A program made the position numbers and the translations under genes. Of a DNA stretch of 64,000 bases, positions 8,785-17,267 are shown piece by piece. A model generated the notes under the pieces. The model had not been told where the DNA came from. It worked only from the letters and a program-made list of their open reading frames with translations, and did not search any database. Origin of the DNA: Clostridiales bacterium (GTDB lineage: Bacteria; Bacillota; Clostridia; Lachnospirales; Lachnospiraceae); the NCBI GenBank assembly GCA_012839295.1, contig DUNO01000023.1, forward strand, positions 1 to 64,000. The letters are read 5' to 3'. How positions within the stretch are numbered: position 1 is the stretch's first letter; each line of letters begins with the position of its first letter.

Positions 8785-9666
8785 ATGAGTTTTATTTCTT
8801 ATCTGATTAAGGGAATTAGCCTTGGTAGTGTATATTCTATGATTGCACTTGGCTATACCATGGTATACGGTATTGCGAAGATGCTTAACTTTGCCCATGG
8901 TGATGTAATTATGGTCGGTGGGTATATCATCTTTATTGTGATGAGCGTATCCGGGTTGAACCCGATTGTTGGTGTGTTGCTTGCGATTATTTTATGTACG
9001 CTTTTGGGGATTACCATTGAGAGAGTTGCCTACAAGCCTCTCCGCAAGGCATCCTCCCTGGCCGTATTAATTACGGCGATTGGCGTCAGCTACTTACTGC
9101 AGAATGTAGCATTATTGATTTTTGGTGCGGATACAAAATCCTTTTCTTCCGTTATCAAATTGCCGGCCCTGAAATTGGCTGGAGGGGCACTTACCATATC
9201 CGGTGAGACCTTGGTTACAATACCACTGTGTCTTATCATCATGGTTGCCCTGAATATTTTTATTAAGAAAACAAAGACGGGACGCAGTATGATAGCAGTG
9301 TCAGAGGATAAGGATGCATCGGTGCTCATGGGTATTAATGTGAATAAGACGATTGCCATTACCTTTGCCATTGGCTCTGCTTTGGCAGCTGTTGCAAGTG
9401 CCCTGCTGTTCTCCTCCTATCCAAGCTTAAGCTCAACCTCAGGTGCAATGCCTGGTATTAAAGCTTTCGTAGCAGCGGTATTCGGAGGGATCGGATCTAT
9501 TCCTGGTGCCATGATCGGCGGTATTCTCCTTGGGGTGATACAGATTCTGAGCAGTGCCTATATATCCTCACAGTTGTCTGATGCAATTGTATTCTTTATC
9601 CTTATCCTGGTTCTTCTGGTGAAACCTACCGGAATCCTTGGTAAGGTTATGCATGAGAAAGTGTAG
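8785..9666 (+). CDS. livH: Branched-chain amino-acid ABC transporter permease LivH
   Basis: Membrane subunit of the LIV importer. The 293-residue protein is almost entirely hydrophobic with about eight helices and carries family phrases near the start (GISLGSVYSMIALGYTMVYG and MLNFAHGD) and FGGIGSIPGAMIGG near the C-terminus. GGGGG precedes ATG 8785. It is followed with no gap by livM. Confidence 0.94.
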   Translation: MSFISYLIKGISLGSVYSMIALGYTMVYGIAKMLNFAHGDVIMVGGYIIFIVMSVSGLNPIVGVLLAIILCTLLGITIERVAYKPLRKASSLAVLITAIGVSYLLQNVALLIFGADTKSFSSVIKLPALKLAGGALTISGETLVTIPLCLIIMVALNIFIKKTKTGRSMIAVSEDKDASVLMGINVNKTIAITFAIGSALAAVASALLFSSYPSLSSTSGAMPGIKAFVAAVFGGIGSIPGAMIGGILLGVIQILSSAYISSQLSDAIVFFILILVLLVKPTGILGKVMHEKV

Positions 9667-10785
9667 GTGCGAAGGATGACGAGATTGAAAGCATTAAATA
9701 AGTCAACACGTAATAATATAATTGTCCTGGGCATTATTCTGGTTATCTATGTGATTTGCAGGATCCTGATGGCGGCAGGTGCCATGTCCAACCTGATGCA
9801 GGGACTTTTGGTTCCGCTTTGCTATTATTCCATCCTTGCCATATCGCTGAACCTGACGGTAGGTATCCTGGGTGAGCTGAGCCTGGGACATGCTGGCTTT
9901 ATGTGTATTGGAGCATTCATGGGTGCATTTTTTACAAAATGTACGGAAAACAGCATTTCAAATGTTTTTATACGCTATGGGATAGCTATGCTGCTGGGGG
10001 CAGTCTGTGCTGCGCTTTTTGGAGGCTTGATCGGTGTTGTAGTCCTTCGCCTCCGTGGTGATTATCTGGCGATTGTAACCCTTGCCTTTGGTGAAATTGT
10101 GAAGAATATCATCAATGCATTATATGTTGGAATTGATAATAAGGGACTGCATATCTCCCTGCAGGACGCTGCTGCTTTGAAGCTGGCAGAGGGAGGGGAG
10201 GTTATTGTTAACGGTGCCAAGGGGATCACGGGTACTTCCAGGGATACCACCTTTACGGTTGCCATACTTATGCTGATCCTGGTTTATTTTATAATTGTGA
10301 ATCTGATTAACTCACGTTCAGGGCGTGCCATCATGGCAATCCGTGACAACCGTATTGCTGCGGAATCCGTAGGCATTGACATTACAAGGTTTAAGCTCCT
10401 GGCATTTACAATTTCCGCTGCGATGGCGGGTATTGCCGGTGTGCTTTATTCCCATAATATATCAAGCCTTGTGGCAACACCGAAGAACTTTGGCTATAAC
10501 ATGTCGATTATGATATTGGTATTTGTTGTACTTGGTGGTGTGGGCAATATCCGCGGTTCGATTGTGGCAGCGGTAATATTGACGCTCCTGCCGGAATATT
10601 TACGGTTCCTTGCAGATTACCGTATGTTAATTTACGCAGTCGTATTGATTGTGATGATGATATTTAACTGGAATCCTGCCTGCATTGCATGGAGGAAGAA
10701 CCATCCTATTAAGGGAGTTTTACAGTCTGTGATAAAGAAGAAGGAGGGCAGCGCCTCCGGAAAGGAAGGAGGCAAGGCCTCCTAA
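9667..10785 (+). CDS. livM: Branched-chain amino-acid ABC transporter permease LivM
   Basis: Second membrane subunit of the importer. The 372-residue protein (counting from GTG 9667; ATG 9676 is an alternative start) has multiple helices with LSLNLTVGILGELSLGHAGF-type and VLRLRGDYLAIVTLAFGEI-type family signatures, and VLGGVGNIRGSI near the end. The last codons and the following gap contain repeated GGAGGC/GCCTCC pieces (about 10740-10795) encoding the odd tail GSASGKEGGKAS. These form hairpins just before livG and may be a processing or stability element. Confidence 0.92.
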   Translation: MRRMTRLKALNKSTRNNIIVLGIILVIYVICRILMAAGAMSNLMQGLLVPLCYYSILAISLNLTVGILGELSLGHAGFMCIGAFMGAFFTKCTENSISNVFIRYGIAMLLGAVCAALFGGLIGVVVLRLRGDYLAIVTLAFGEIVKNIINALYVGIDNKGLHISLQDAAALKLAEGGEVIVNGAKGITGTSRDTTFTVAILMLILVYFIIVNLINSRSGRAIMAIRDNRIAAESVGIDITRFKLLAFTISAAMAGIAGVLYSHNISSLVATPKNFGYNMSIMILVFVVLGGVGNIRGSIVAAVILTLLPEYLRFLADYRMLIYAVVLIVMMIFNWNPACIAWRKNHPIKGVLQSVIKKKEGSASGKEGGKAS

Positions 10786-10804
10786 AAAAGGGAGGCTTGA
10801 GGAT

Positions 10805-11563
10805 ATGGAAATGTTAACAGTAAAAAACTTAGGCATCTCCTTCGGTGGTTTACGTGCGGTAGACTCCTTCAATATTACCATTGAAAAGGGTGAGCTATAT
10901 GGCCTCATTGGGCCAAACGGAGCCGGTAAGACGACGGTATTTAATCTTTTAACAGGTGTATATAAGCCGGATGCGGGCATCATTACGCTGGACGGTAAAA
11001 ATATAACAGGCTTAAGCACCATCGAAATCAATAAGTCAGGAATCGCCAGGACCTTTCAAAATATCCGGTTGTTTAAGGCATTATCCGTATTGGATAATGT
11101 AAAGATCGGCCTTCATAACGAATACAGGTATTCAACGCTGGCAGGTGTCTTACGCTTACCCTCTTATATTAAAAAGGAAAAGCAGATGAATGAAAAGGCA
11201 ATGGATATCCTAAAGGTGTTTGACCTGGACAAGGAAGCCCATTTACTTTCTTCCAACCTTCCCTATGGTAAGCAGAGAAAGCTTGAGATCGCGAGAGCCC
11301 TTGCAACGAATCCAAAGCTGCTGCTATTGGATGAGCCGGCGGCAGGCATGAATCCCTCCGAGACTGAGGAATTGATGAAGACCATTACGTTGATCAGGAA
11401 GAAGTACGATGTCACCATATTATTGATTGAGCATGATATGAAGCTGGTGGCCGGAATCTGTGAGAAAATATTTGTATTAAACTTTGGTATGGAATTGGCA
11501 AATGGCCTACCAGGAGATGTTTTGAATAATCCTGAGGTAATTAAAGCATATCTTGGTGAATAA
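10805..11563 (+). CDS. livG: Branched-chain amino-acid ABC transporter ATPase LivG
   Basis: Nucleotide-binding subunit that powers amino-acid uptake. The 252-residue protein has Walker A GPNGAGKTT (about residues 38-46), a LivG-type signature region (LPYGKQRKLEIARAL), Walker B LLLLDEPAAGMNP and the switch His in LLIEHDMKLV. It lies 19 bases after livM with GAGGCTTGAGG upstream of ATG. The canonical LSGGQ is replaced by the YGKQRKLE form typical of LivG. Confidence 0.95.
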   Translation: MEMLTVKNLGISFGGLRAVDSFNITIEKGELYGLIGPNGAGKTTVFNLLTGVYKPDAGIITLDGKNITGLSTIEINKSGIARTFQNIRLFKALSVLDNVKIGLHNEYRYSTLAGVLRLPSYIKKEKQMNEKAMDILKVFDLDKEAHLLSSNLPYGKQRKLEIARALATNPKLLLLDEPAAGMNPSETEELMKTITLIRKKYDVTILLIEHDMKLVAGICEKIFVLNFGMELANGLPGDVLNNPEVIKAYLGE

Positions 11564-11580
11564 TGGAGGATAGATAAGCG

Positions 11581-12291
11581 ATGGCGATGCTGGAAGTTAA
11601 AAATTTACAAGTATATTATGGCGTGATTCAGGCAATCAAGGATGTATCCTTTGAAGTAAACCAAGGTGAGGTCATAGCCCTGATTGGTGCCAATGGTGCT
11701 GGAAAGACAACCATCCTTCATACGGTTACAGGTCTTATTCCTGCAAAGAGCGGCGAAGTAATCTTTGAAGGTACCGACCTTCGGAAGATTCCGGCCCATA
11801 AAATTGTGCCTCTGGGCATTGCCCATATTCCGGAGGGAAGGCATGTATTTGCACAGCTTAGCGTATATGAGAATTTATTGATGGGTGCCTTTACCCGTAA
11901 GGATAAGGCGGAGGTGGAGCAATCCCTGGAAAGTGTGTACGAGCGGTTTCCGAGGCTGAAGGAACGAAAGAGCCAGCTGGCCGGTACCTTAAGCGGTGGT
12001 GAACAGCAGATGCTGGCGATGGGGCGGGCATTGATGTCCAAGCCGAGGATTATTCTGATGGATGAGCCGTCCATGGGGCTTTCCCCGATTTTGGTAGGGG
12101 AAATTTTCGATATTATTAAGAGTATCAGTAAAAGCGGGACAACAGTGCTGCTTGTAGAACAGAACGCAAAAAAGGCATTATCCATAGCAGACCGTGCATA
12201 TGTTTTAGAGACGGGAAAAATAGTACTGACAGATGATGCAAAGAAGCTGATGGATAATGAATCAGTAAAGAAAGCATACTTGGGTGAATAA
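11581..12291 (+). CDS. livF: Branched-chain amino-acid ABC transporter ATPase LivF
   Basis: Partner ATPase of LivG. The 236-residue protein has Walker A GANGAGKTT, the LivF phrase GIAHIPEGRHVFAQLSVYEN, signature LSGGEQQMLAMGRAL, Walker B ILMDEPSMGLSP and LLVEQNAKKAL. TGGAGG precedes ATG 11581. It closes the livHMGF set; the cytidylate-kinase-like gene follows 65 bases later and may be co-transcribed. Confidence 0.95.
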   Translation: MAMLEVKNLQVYYGVIQAIKDVSFEVNQGEVIALIGANGAGKTTILHTVTGLIPAKSGEVIFEGTDLRKIPAHKIVPLGIAHIPEGRHVFAQLSVYENLLMGAFTRKDKAEVEQSLESVYERFPRLKERKSQLAGTLSGGEQQMLAMGRALMSKPRIILMDEPSMGLSPILVGEIFDIIKSISKSGTTVLLVEQNAKKALSIADRAYVLETGKIVLTDDAKKLMDNESVKKAYLGE

Positions 12292-12356
12292 GCGTTATAG
12301 AGGATTAGCGCCCCGGAAAATTGGGATAGTACATGATCAGTCAGGAGGTACTTCAA

Positions 12357-12977
12357 ATGGAAAAGTATGTTATAACAATTGCAAGAGGCTATGGCAGTGG
12401 TGGACGTACCATTGGGCAGATGCTCTCGGAAAAGCTTGGGATTCCTTATTACGACAGGGACTTGCTCCGCTTGGCGTCCGATGAGAGCGGTATTAATGAG
12501 CAGCTGTTTGCAAAAGCGGATGAGAAGCTGAAGAAAAGCCTGCTATACAGGGTAGCGAAGAATGTGTACAAGGGGGAGCTAATCCCGCCGGATAGCGATG
12601 ACTTTGTATCAAACGATAATTTGTTTAATTATCAGGCAAAGATCATCAAGGAGCTTGCCTCTACGGAGTCCTGCATTATAATAGGCCGCTGTGCTGATTT
12701 TGTTTTAAAGGATTATCCGAATGTCGTCCGCGTCTTTGTGCATGCACCCCTGGAGGACTGTATCAATACCCTGAAGGAAATGACGGGAAAACCGGAAAGG
12801 GAGATTGAGAAGCAGATCTCTTCCATCGACAAGCACAGGGCAGAGTACTACAAATACTATACGGGACGTAATTGGGAGGATGCAAAAAATTACGATCTCT
12901 GCTTGAACAGCAGTAAGCTTGGCTTCGGAAAATGTGTTGAAATCGTGGAATCCTATTTGAATATACGGTTTAGATAA
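12357..12977 (+). CDS. Cytidylate kinase-like family protein
   Basis: The 206-residue protein has a P-loop-like start (TIARGYGSGGRTIG, residues 6-19), LGIPYYDRDLL, and IIIGRCADFVL, matching the cytidylate-kinase-like family common in Clostridia. It is not the housekeeping CMP kinase and its true substrate is unknown. ATG 12357 is chosen over the upstream in-frame ATG 12333 because AGGAGGT lies seven bases before it. It sits at the end of the liv cluster without an obvious link to amino-acid uptake. Confidence 0.85.
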   Translation: MEKYVITIARGYGSGGRTIGQMLSEKLGIPYYDRDLLRLASDESGINEQLFAKADEKLKKSLLYRVAKNVYKGELIPPDSDDFVSNDNLFNYQAKIIKELASTESCIIIGRCADFVLKDYPNVVRVFVHAPLEDCINTLKEMTGKPEREIEKQISSIDKHRAEYYKYYTGRNWEDAKNYDLCLNSSKLGFGKCVEIVESYLNIRFR

Positions 12978-13032
12978 AGGCCCGGAAGAGAGGCATTGCC
13001 GTTTTTGTCATAACAATTAGGAAAATAAAGCA

Positions 13033-13075
13033 GGGGATGGCGTGAATGACTGGAATTCGCTCCATGCCCTTTTTT
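13033..13075 (+). terminator. Intrinsic terminator closing the liv/cytidylate-kinase-like transcript
   Basis: GGGGATGGCGTGAAT pairs imperfectly with ATTCGCTCCATGCCC (13033-13069), followed by TTTTTT. Clear plus-strand terminator. Confidence 0.85.
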
Positions 13076-13124
13076 AGTCCATTGCTATCTGCTGCTGATT
13101 TTAACACTTTATCACGCTAAGGTA

Positions 13125-13153
13125 TTGCGGTGGCCAAAATAGTATGTTATACT
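13125..13153 (+). promoter_or_regulatory. Promoter for the aminotransferase pair
   Basis: TTGCGG (13125-13130), a 17-base spacer and TATACT (13148-13153), about 45 bases before the first aminotransferase start. Confidence 0.65.
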
Positions 13154-13204
13154 TTCAGAAAAATTCTATAAAGCGGCTTTAATTTAAGTAGAAAGAGGTG
13201 GGCT

Positions 13205-14389
13205 ATGATTTCAGAAAAGATGGTAGCATTAGTAAAAAACAGCTCCGTAATCAGGGCAATGTTTGAAGAAGGGAAGCGCCTGTCAGAGCTTTACGGGGCA
13301 GAAAACGTATTTGACTTTAGCTTAGGAAATCCCAGTGTGGAGCCACCGGAAGAAATTAAGAAAGCCCTCACCTGCGTAATCAATGAAGAAAGTCCAAACC
13401 TGGTCCACGGTTATATGAATAACTCAGGCTATGAGGATGTAAGGGAAGCTGTGGCGGAGCATATCAATAAGGAACATGGTACGGACTTTCATGCACAGAA
13501 TATTGTAATGACGGTCGGTGCGGCCGGCGGTCTGAATGTGATATTAAAGACCTTATTAAATCCCGGGGATGAGGTTATCGTATTTGCCCCGTTCTTTGGG
13601 GAATACCGTAATTATGTAAGCAATTTTGATGGGGAGCTGGTGGTGGTTTCCCCGGATACCACAAGCTTCCAACCAAATCTTTTGGAGTTTGAACAAAAAA
13701 TTACGGCAAAAACAAAGGCCGTAATCGTTAATACCCCGAACAATCCTACAGGTGTCGTATATTCCCGGCAGACGGTGGAGGAGTTGGCAGCCATTTTACA
13801 TAAGAAGCAAAGAGAGCTTAAAACCTCCATCTACCTGATTTCCGATGAGCCTTACCGGGAACTGGCTTATGACGGGGTAGAGGTTCCCTACCTTACAAAA
13901 TATTATAGCAATACAATTGTCGGTTACTCCTTTAGTAAATCCCTTTCCCTGCCGGGAGAAAGAATAGGGTACCTGGCTATTCCGGGGGAGATAGATGATT
14001 TTGAGAACGTGGTCCAGGCCGCTAATGTGGCAAACCGGATCCTGGGCTATGTGAATGCCCCTTCCCTGATCCAAAGGGCCGTGGCCAGATGCCTGGATGC
14101 CAAGGTCTCGCTGGAGCATTATAACCGCAACCGTGAGCTGCTCTATCATACCCTGGCAGACTATGGCTATGAATGTGTAAAGCCCCAGGGAGCCTTCTAC
14201 CTCTTTGTGAAGGCTTTGGAGGAGGATGACAGGGAATTTGCCGAAAGGGCTAAGAAATACAACCTGCTGATTGTACCGGGTTCTTCCTTTGGATGCCCGG
14301 GTTATTGCAGAATCGCATACTGTGTGGATTACGCCATGATTGAAAGATCCCTTCCAAAATTCAAGGAACTGGCAGAGGAGTACAAATAA
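13205..14389 (+). CDS. Class I/II PLP-dependent aminotransferase
   Basis: Transfers amino groups between amino acids and 2-oxo acids. The 394-residue protein shows fold-type I features: FSLGNPSVEPP near the substrate pocket, NTPNNPTGVVY, ISDEPYRELAY with the PLP-binding Asp, and SFSKSLSLPGERIGYL in which Lys245 should form the Schiff base. The closest functional class appears to be aspartate/aromatic aminotransferase, but substrate cannot be fixed. GAAAGAGGTGGGCT precedes ATG 13205. The next aminotransferase starts one base after its stop, so they are translationally coupled. Confidence 0.9.
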   Translation: MISEKMVALVKNSSVIRAMFEEGKRLSELYGAENVFDFSLGNPSVEPPEEIKKALTCVINEESPNLVHGYMNNSGYEDVREAVAEHINKEHGTDFHAQNIVMTVGAAGGLNVILKTLLNPGDEVIVFAPFFGEYRNYVSNFDGELVVVSPDTTSFQPNLLEFEQKITAKTKAVIVNTPNNPTGVVYSRQTVEELAAILHKKQRELKTSIYLISDEPYRELAYDGVEVPYLTKYYSNTIVGYSFSKSLSLPGERIGYLAIPGEIDDFENVVQAANVANRILGYVNAPSLIQRAVARCLDAKVSLEHYNRNRELLYHTLADYGYECVKPQGAFYLFVKALEEDDREFAERAKKYNLLIVPGSSFGCPGYCRIAYCVDYAMIERSLPKFKELAEEYK

Positions 14390-14390
14390 T

Positions 14391-15470
14391 ATGAAGCAAT
14401 GGGAAAAAAATATTCGAAAAGTGGTGCCTTATGTACCTGGCGAACAGCCGAATAAAAAGGATATGATAAAGCTAAATACGAATGAAAATCCCTATCCCCC
14501 TGCACCGGGTGTGGAAAGGGTGCTCCGGGAATTTAACGCAGACATGCTGCGGCTGTACCCGGATCCTACCGTAAGCCTATTGGTGGAGGAATTAGCCGGA
14601 TCCTACGGCTTAAACCATGACCAGGTATTTGTAGGGGTGGGCTCGGATGATGTGCTGGCAATGGCATTTTTAACCTTCTTTAACGCAGGGAAGCGGCTGC
14701 TGTTCCCGGACATCACCTATTCCTTTTATCCAGTCTGGTGTGACTTATACCGGATTCCTTATGAGACACAGCCTCTGGATGATAATTTCCGTATTATAAA
14801 AGAGGATTATTATAAAGAAAACGGGGGCATTGTCATTGCGAATCCCAATGCACCGACTTCAATCTATGAGGAGCTGTCAGTGGTTGAGGATATTATCCGC
14901 CATAACCAGGACTCCATCGTGATTATTGACGAGGCCTATGTGGACTTTGGGGGAAGCTCCGCAGTCCAGCTGATACCCAAATATGAGAATCTGTTGGTAG
15001 TCCAGACCTTTTCCAAATCCCGCTCCATGGCCGGTATGAGGATAGGGTATGGGATGGGCAATCCGGTGCTGGTCAAGGCGCTAAATGACGTAAAATACTC
15101 CTTTAACTCCTACACGATGAACCAAACGGCAATACTGGCAGGAGTGGAGGCAGTAAGGGATGCCCGGTATTTTGGGGACTGCAGGAATAAGATAATCAAG
15201 ACCAGGGAAAGGGCTGAGGATGCCCTGCGGGAATTAGGCTTTACCTTTTTGCAGTCCGGTGCGAATTTTCTCTTTGCTGCCCATGAATCAATTCCCGCAA
15301 AAGAAATCTTTGAAGCATTGCGGAACAATAATATCTATGTCCGTTATTTTAACCTGCCACGAATCAATAATTTCCTGCGTATCACCATAGGGACTGACGA
15401 GGAAATGGATCGGTTATTTGCGTTTTTGCGGCAGTTTACCGAGAAATACAGTAAAAACGAGAAATTCTGA
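14391..15470 (+). CDS. hisC: Histidinol-phosphate aminotransferase-like protein
   Basis: HisC converts imidazole-acetol phosphate to histidinol phosphate, but stand-alone homologues can act on other substrates. The 359-residue protein has IKLNTNENPYPPAPGV near the start, GVGSDD, FSKSRSMAGMRIGYG with Lys209 as the expected PLP lysine, and INNFLRITIG at the C-terminus. ATG 14391 directly follows the upstream stop (TAATATG) and fits the length of the family; no other his genes are nearby. A role paired with the preceding aminotransferase is likely. Confidence 0.85.
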   Translation: MKQWEKNIRKVVPYVPGEQPNKKDMIKLNTNENPYPPAPGVERVLREFNADMLRLYPDPTVSLLVEELAGSYGLNHDQVFVGVGSDDVLAMAFLTFFNAGKRLLFPDITYSFYPVWCDLYRIPYETQPLDDNFRIIKEDYYKENGGIVIANPNAPTSIYEELSVVEDIIRHNQDSIVIIDEAYVDFGGSSAVQLIPKYENLLVVQTFSKSRSMAGMRIGYGMGNPVLVKALNDVKYSFNSYTMNQTAILAGVEAVRDARYFGDCRNKIIKTRERAEDALRELGFTFLQSGANFLFAAHESIPAKEIFEALRNNNIYVRYFNLPRINNFLRITIGTDEEMDRLFAFLRQFTEKYSKNEKF

Positions 15471-15556
15471 TTTTACATGGGTAAAACCCCTATCCATTGA
15501 TCTGAAATTAGTTTATCATATAGTTATAATTAATCTGGTAGGGAGGTCATGGACAA

Positions 15557-15952
15557 ATGAAGATTTTAATTGCTGAGGATGATTTTGCCAGTAGGAAATT
15601 TATGTTGAGGTTTTTATCAAAGTATGGTGAATGCGATGTGACAGTAGATGGGGAAGAGGCAATCGAAGCCTTTTCGATGGCATTGGAGGCGGGAGAGGGC
15701 TACGATCTAATCTGTTTAGATATTATGATGCCGGTGGTAGATGGCTACCATGCATTAAAGATGATCCGTGAAATAGAAAGGCAGAAAAAGATACCTGAGT
15801 CCAATGCGGTTAAGATAATTATGACAACAGCCTTAAGTGAAGGGAAGAATGTCACAAAGGCATTTGAGCTGGGATGCACTGCCTATGCAGGAAAGCCCAT
15901 TGACCAGGAGAAGTTTGAAAATGAATTAAGGAAATTGGGTTTAATTTCTTAG
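15557..15952 (+). CDS. Single-domain CheY-like response regulator
   Basis: The 131-residue protein consists only of a receiver domain: acidic pair Asp8/Asp9, phosphoacceptor Asp55 in LICLDIMMPVVDG, the Thr in IIMTTAL, and the Lys in AYAGKPID. There is no output domain, so it would act by protein contact as CheY or Spo0F do. No histidine kinase or chemotaxis gene is close by. GGGAGG is upstream of ATG 15557. Confidence 0.9.
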   Translation: MKILIAEDDFASRKFMLRFLSKYGECDVTVDGEEAIEAFSMALEAGEGYDLICLDIMMPVVDGYHALKMIREIERQKKIPESNAVKIIMTTALSEGKNVTKAFELGCTAYAGKPIDQEKFENELRKLGLIS

Positions 15953-15976
15953 AAATAAATCAGCGGGTAGCATACA

Positions 15977-16033
15977 GCCTATTCACTTTTTGAATAGGTC
16001 ATCAAAAAGTGAAAGGCACGGGAGTAAGAATGA
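15977..16033 (+). repeat. 57-nt dispersed repeat, copy 1 (upstream of queH)
   Basis: A sequence beginning GCCTATTCACTTTTTGAATA and ending at the queH start codon recurs at 58144-58199 with about five differences and one gap. It contains a hairpin (CCTATTCA / TGAATAGG) and TCA..AAAAGTGA pairing, and here supplies the ribosome site GGGAG of queH. Confidence 0.8.
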
Positions 16034-16662
16034 ATTATCAGAAGGAATTAGAGAATTTAATAGATACCCTGGTAAAGGAACAAAGACGGCCGACGTTGCT
16101 GCTCCATAGCTGCTGCGCACCCTGCAGCAGCTATGTGCTTGAGTATCTGTCGGCTTATTTTGATATGACCATATTCTTTTACAACCCGAATATTCACCCG
16201 GAGGAAGAATATATTAGAAGGGTAGAGGAACAGAAAGCCCTGATTAAGGCCATGCCGTTACAGTCCGAGGTTCATTTCCTTCAGGGGGAATACCGTCCTG
16301 AGGCTTACTATGGACAAATAAAGGGGCTGGAGCATGAGCCGGAGGGAGGAAGCCGCTGCTTTGTATGCTATGAGCTGAGGCTCAAGGAGGCAGCCGGACT
16401 GGCAGCAGCTATGGGGTTTGATTACTATACGACCACGCTGTCCATCAGTCCCCATAAAAATGCGGAAAAGCTGAACGAGATTGGGGAAAGGCTGGCAAAG
16501 GAATATAAGGTTTCTTATCTGCCTTCCGATTTTAAGAAAAAGAATGGTTATAAGCGTTCCATAGAATTATCCAGGGAATACGACCTATACCGTCAGGATT
16601 ATTGCGGATGTGTGTATTCGCTCCGGGAGAAGCAAAGCCGGGATGCAGCCCGGCAGGACTAG
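16030..16662 (+). CDS. queH: Epoxyqueuosine reductase QueH
   Basis: Catalyses the last step of queuosine formation in tRNA, reducing epoxyqueuosine; QueH replaces the cobalamin enzyme QueG in many Clostridia. The 210-residue protein has the N-terminal LLLHSCCAPCSSYV (Cys28, Cys29, Cys32), CFVCYELRL, TTTLSISPHKN and a C-terminal DYCGCVYS, the cysteines expected to bind Fe-S and metal. ATG 16030 is chosen because GGGAG lies six bases upstream; an earlier in-frame GTG has no site. Its leader is a dispersed repeat. Confidence 0.92.
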   Translation: MNYQKELENLIDTLVKEQRRPTLLLHSCCAPCSSYVLEYLSAYFDMTIFFYNPNIHPEEEYIRRVEEQKALIKAMPLQSEVHFLQGEYRPEAYYGQIKGLEHEPEGGSRCFVCYELRLKEAAGLAAAMGFDYYTTTLSISPHKNAEKLNEIGERLAKEYKVSYLPSDFKKKNGYKRSIELSREYDLYRQDYCGCVYSLREKQSRDAARQD

Positions 16663-16748
16663 GCTGTGAAGCGGATGGGACTTGAAACGGAGTTTGGAAT
16701 GAAAGAATCTGGATCTGGGGCAGAAAAGTCAGCCGGAAGGAATATAAA

Positions 16749-16799
16749 AGCTGAAGGGCAGCTACTTGGTAGAGCTTCTTCGGCTTTTTAATTTTTTAA
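16749..16799 (+). terminator. Intrinsic terminator after queH
   Basis: AGCTGAAG near 16750 pairs with CTTCGGCT near 16778, followed by TTTTAATTTTTT. The 296-base gap between queH and feoA otherwise contains only the Fur box and feo promoter. Confidence 0.78.
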
Positions 16800-16856
16800 C
16801 TGATATATTTCTACAAAAGGTTGCAAAAAACAATATTTTGTGATATTGTAATAGTT

Positions 16857-16875
16857 AATGATAATTATTATCATT
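16857..16875 (+). promoter_or_regulatory. Fur box over the feo promoter
   Basis: AATGATAATTATTATCATT is a perfect 19-base palindrome and an almost exact match to the Fur operator consensus. A TATAAT lies just downstream at about 16883-16888, so Fur bound with iron would cover the promoter. This predicts repression of feoAB when iron is plentiful. Confidence 0.88.
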
Positions 16876-16958
16876 AAGAGCATATAATATTATTAGGAAG
16901 GAATTCCTGGTAGATTTACGGAAGATGCTTGACAGCAAGTGTGTACGGGGAGGATACT

Positions 16959-17267
16959 ATGACATTAGTTGAGGGTAAGCTTGGAGAGATATATACAGTC
17001 AGTTCCCTGAGCCTTGAACAGGCGGTTATGCGCAGGTTAGAGGCATTAGGATTAACGCGCGGTACGGATATTAAGATATTGAACCGCAACCGGGAGGGCT
17101 CCGTGGTCGTGATGGTCAGGGGTAGCCGGCTGGCACTGGGCAGGAAGATTGCGGAGACGATACGGATAGGGGAGGGAAATGCTCCTATAAAAGGGACAAA
17201 TTCTCCTACAAAGGGGATGAATTCGTCTGCAAAAAAGGATAGTTCTCCCGTAAGGAGGATTAAGTGA
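16959..17267 (+). CDS. feoA: FeoA ferrous-iron transport protein with a repeat tail
   Basis: Small SH3-like partner of FeoB. Residues 1-75 are a normal FeoA domain (EQAVMRRLEALGLTRGTDI, VVVMVRGSRLALGRKIAETI). The remaining residues are a 21-nt tandem repeat translated as PIKGTNS, PTKGMNS, SAKKDSS, an extension absent from typical 75-80-residue FeoA. ATG 16959 is chosen for the GGGGAGG site eight bases upstream. Its stop overlaps the feoB start (TGATG), so translation is coupled. It is under a Fur box. Confidence 0.9.
   Translation: MTLVEGKLGEIYTVSSLSLEQAVMRRLEALGLTRGTDIKILNRNREGSVVVMVRGSRLALGRKIAETIRIGEGNAPIKGTNSPTKGMNSSAKKDSSPVRRIK
17184..17246 (+). repeat. Three 21-nt tandem repeats at the feoA 3' end
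   Basis: Units at 17184-17204, 17205-17225 and 17226-17246 follow the pattern CCTAYAAARGGGAyrAATTCT with divergence rising toward the third, then a partial unit. The period of 21 keeps the frame. Confidence 0.8.
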
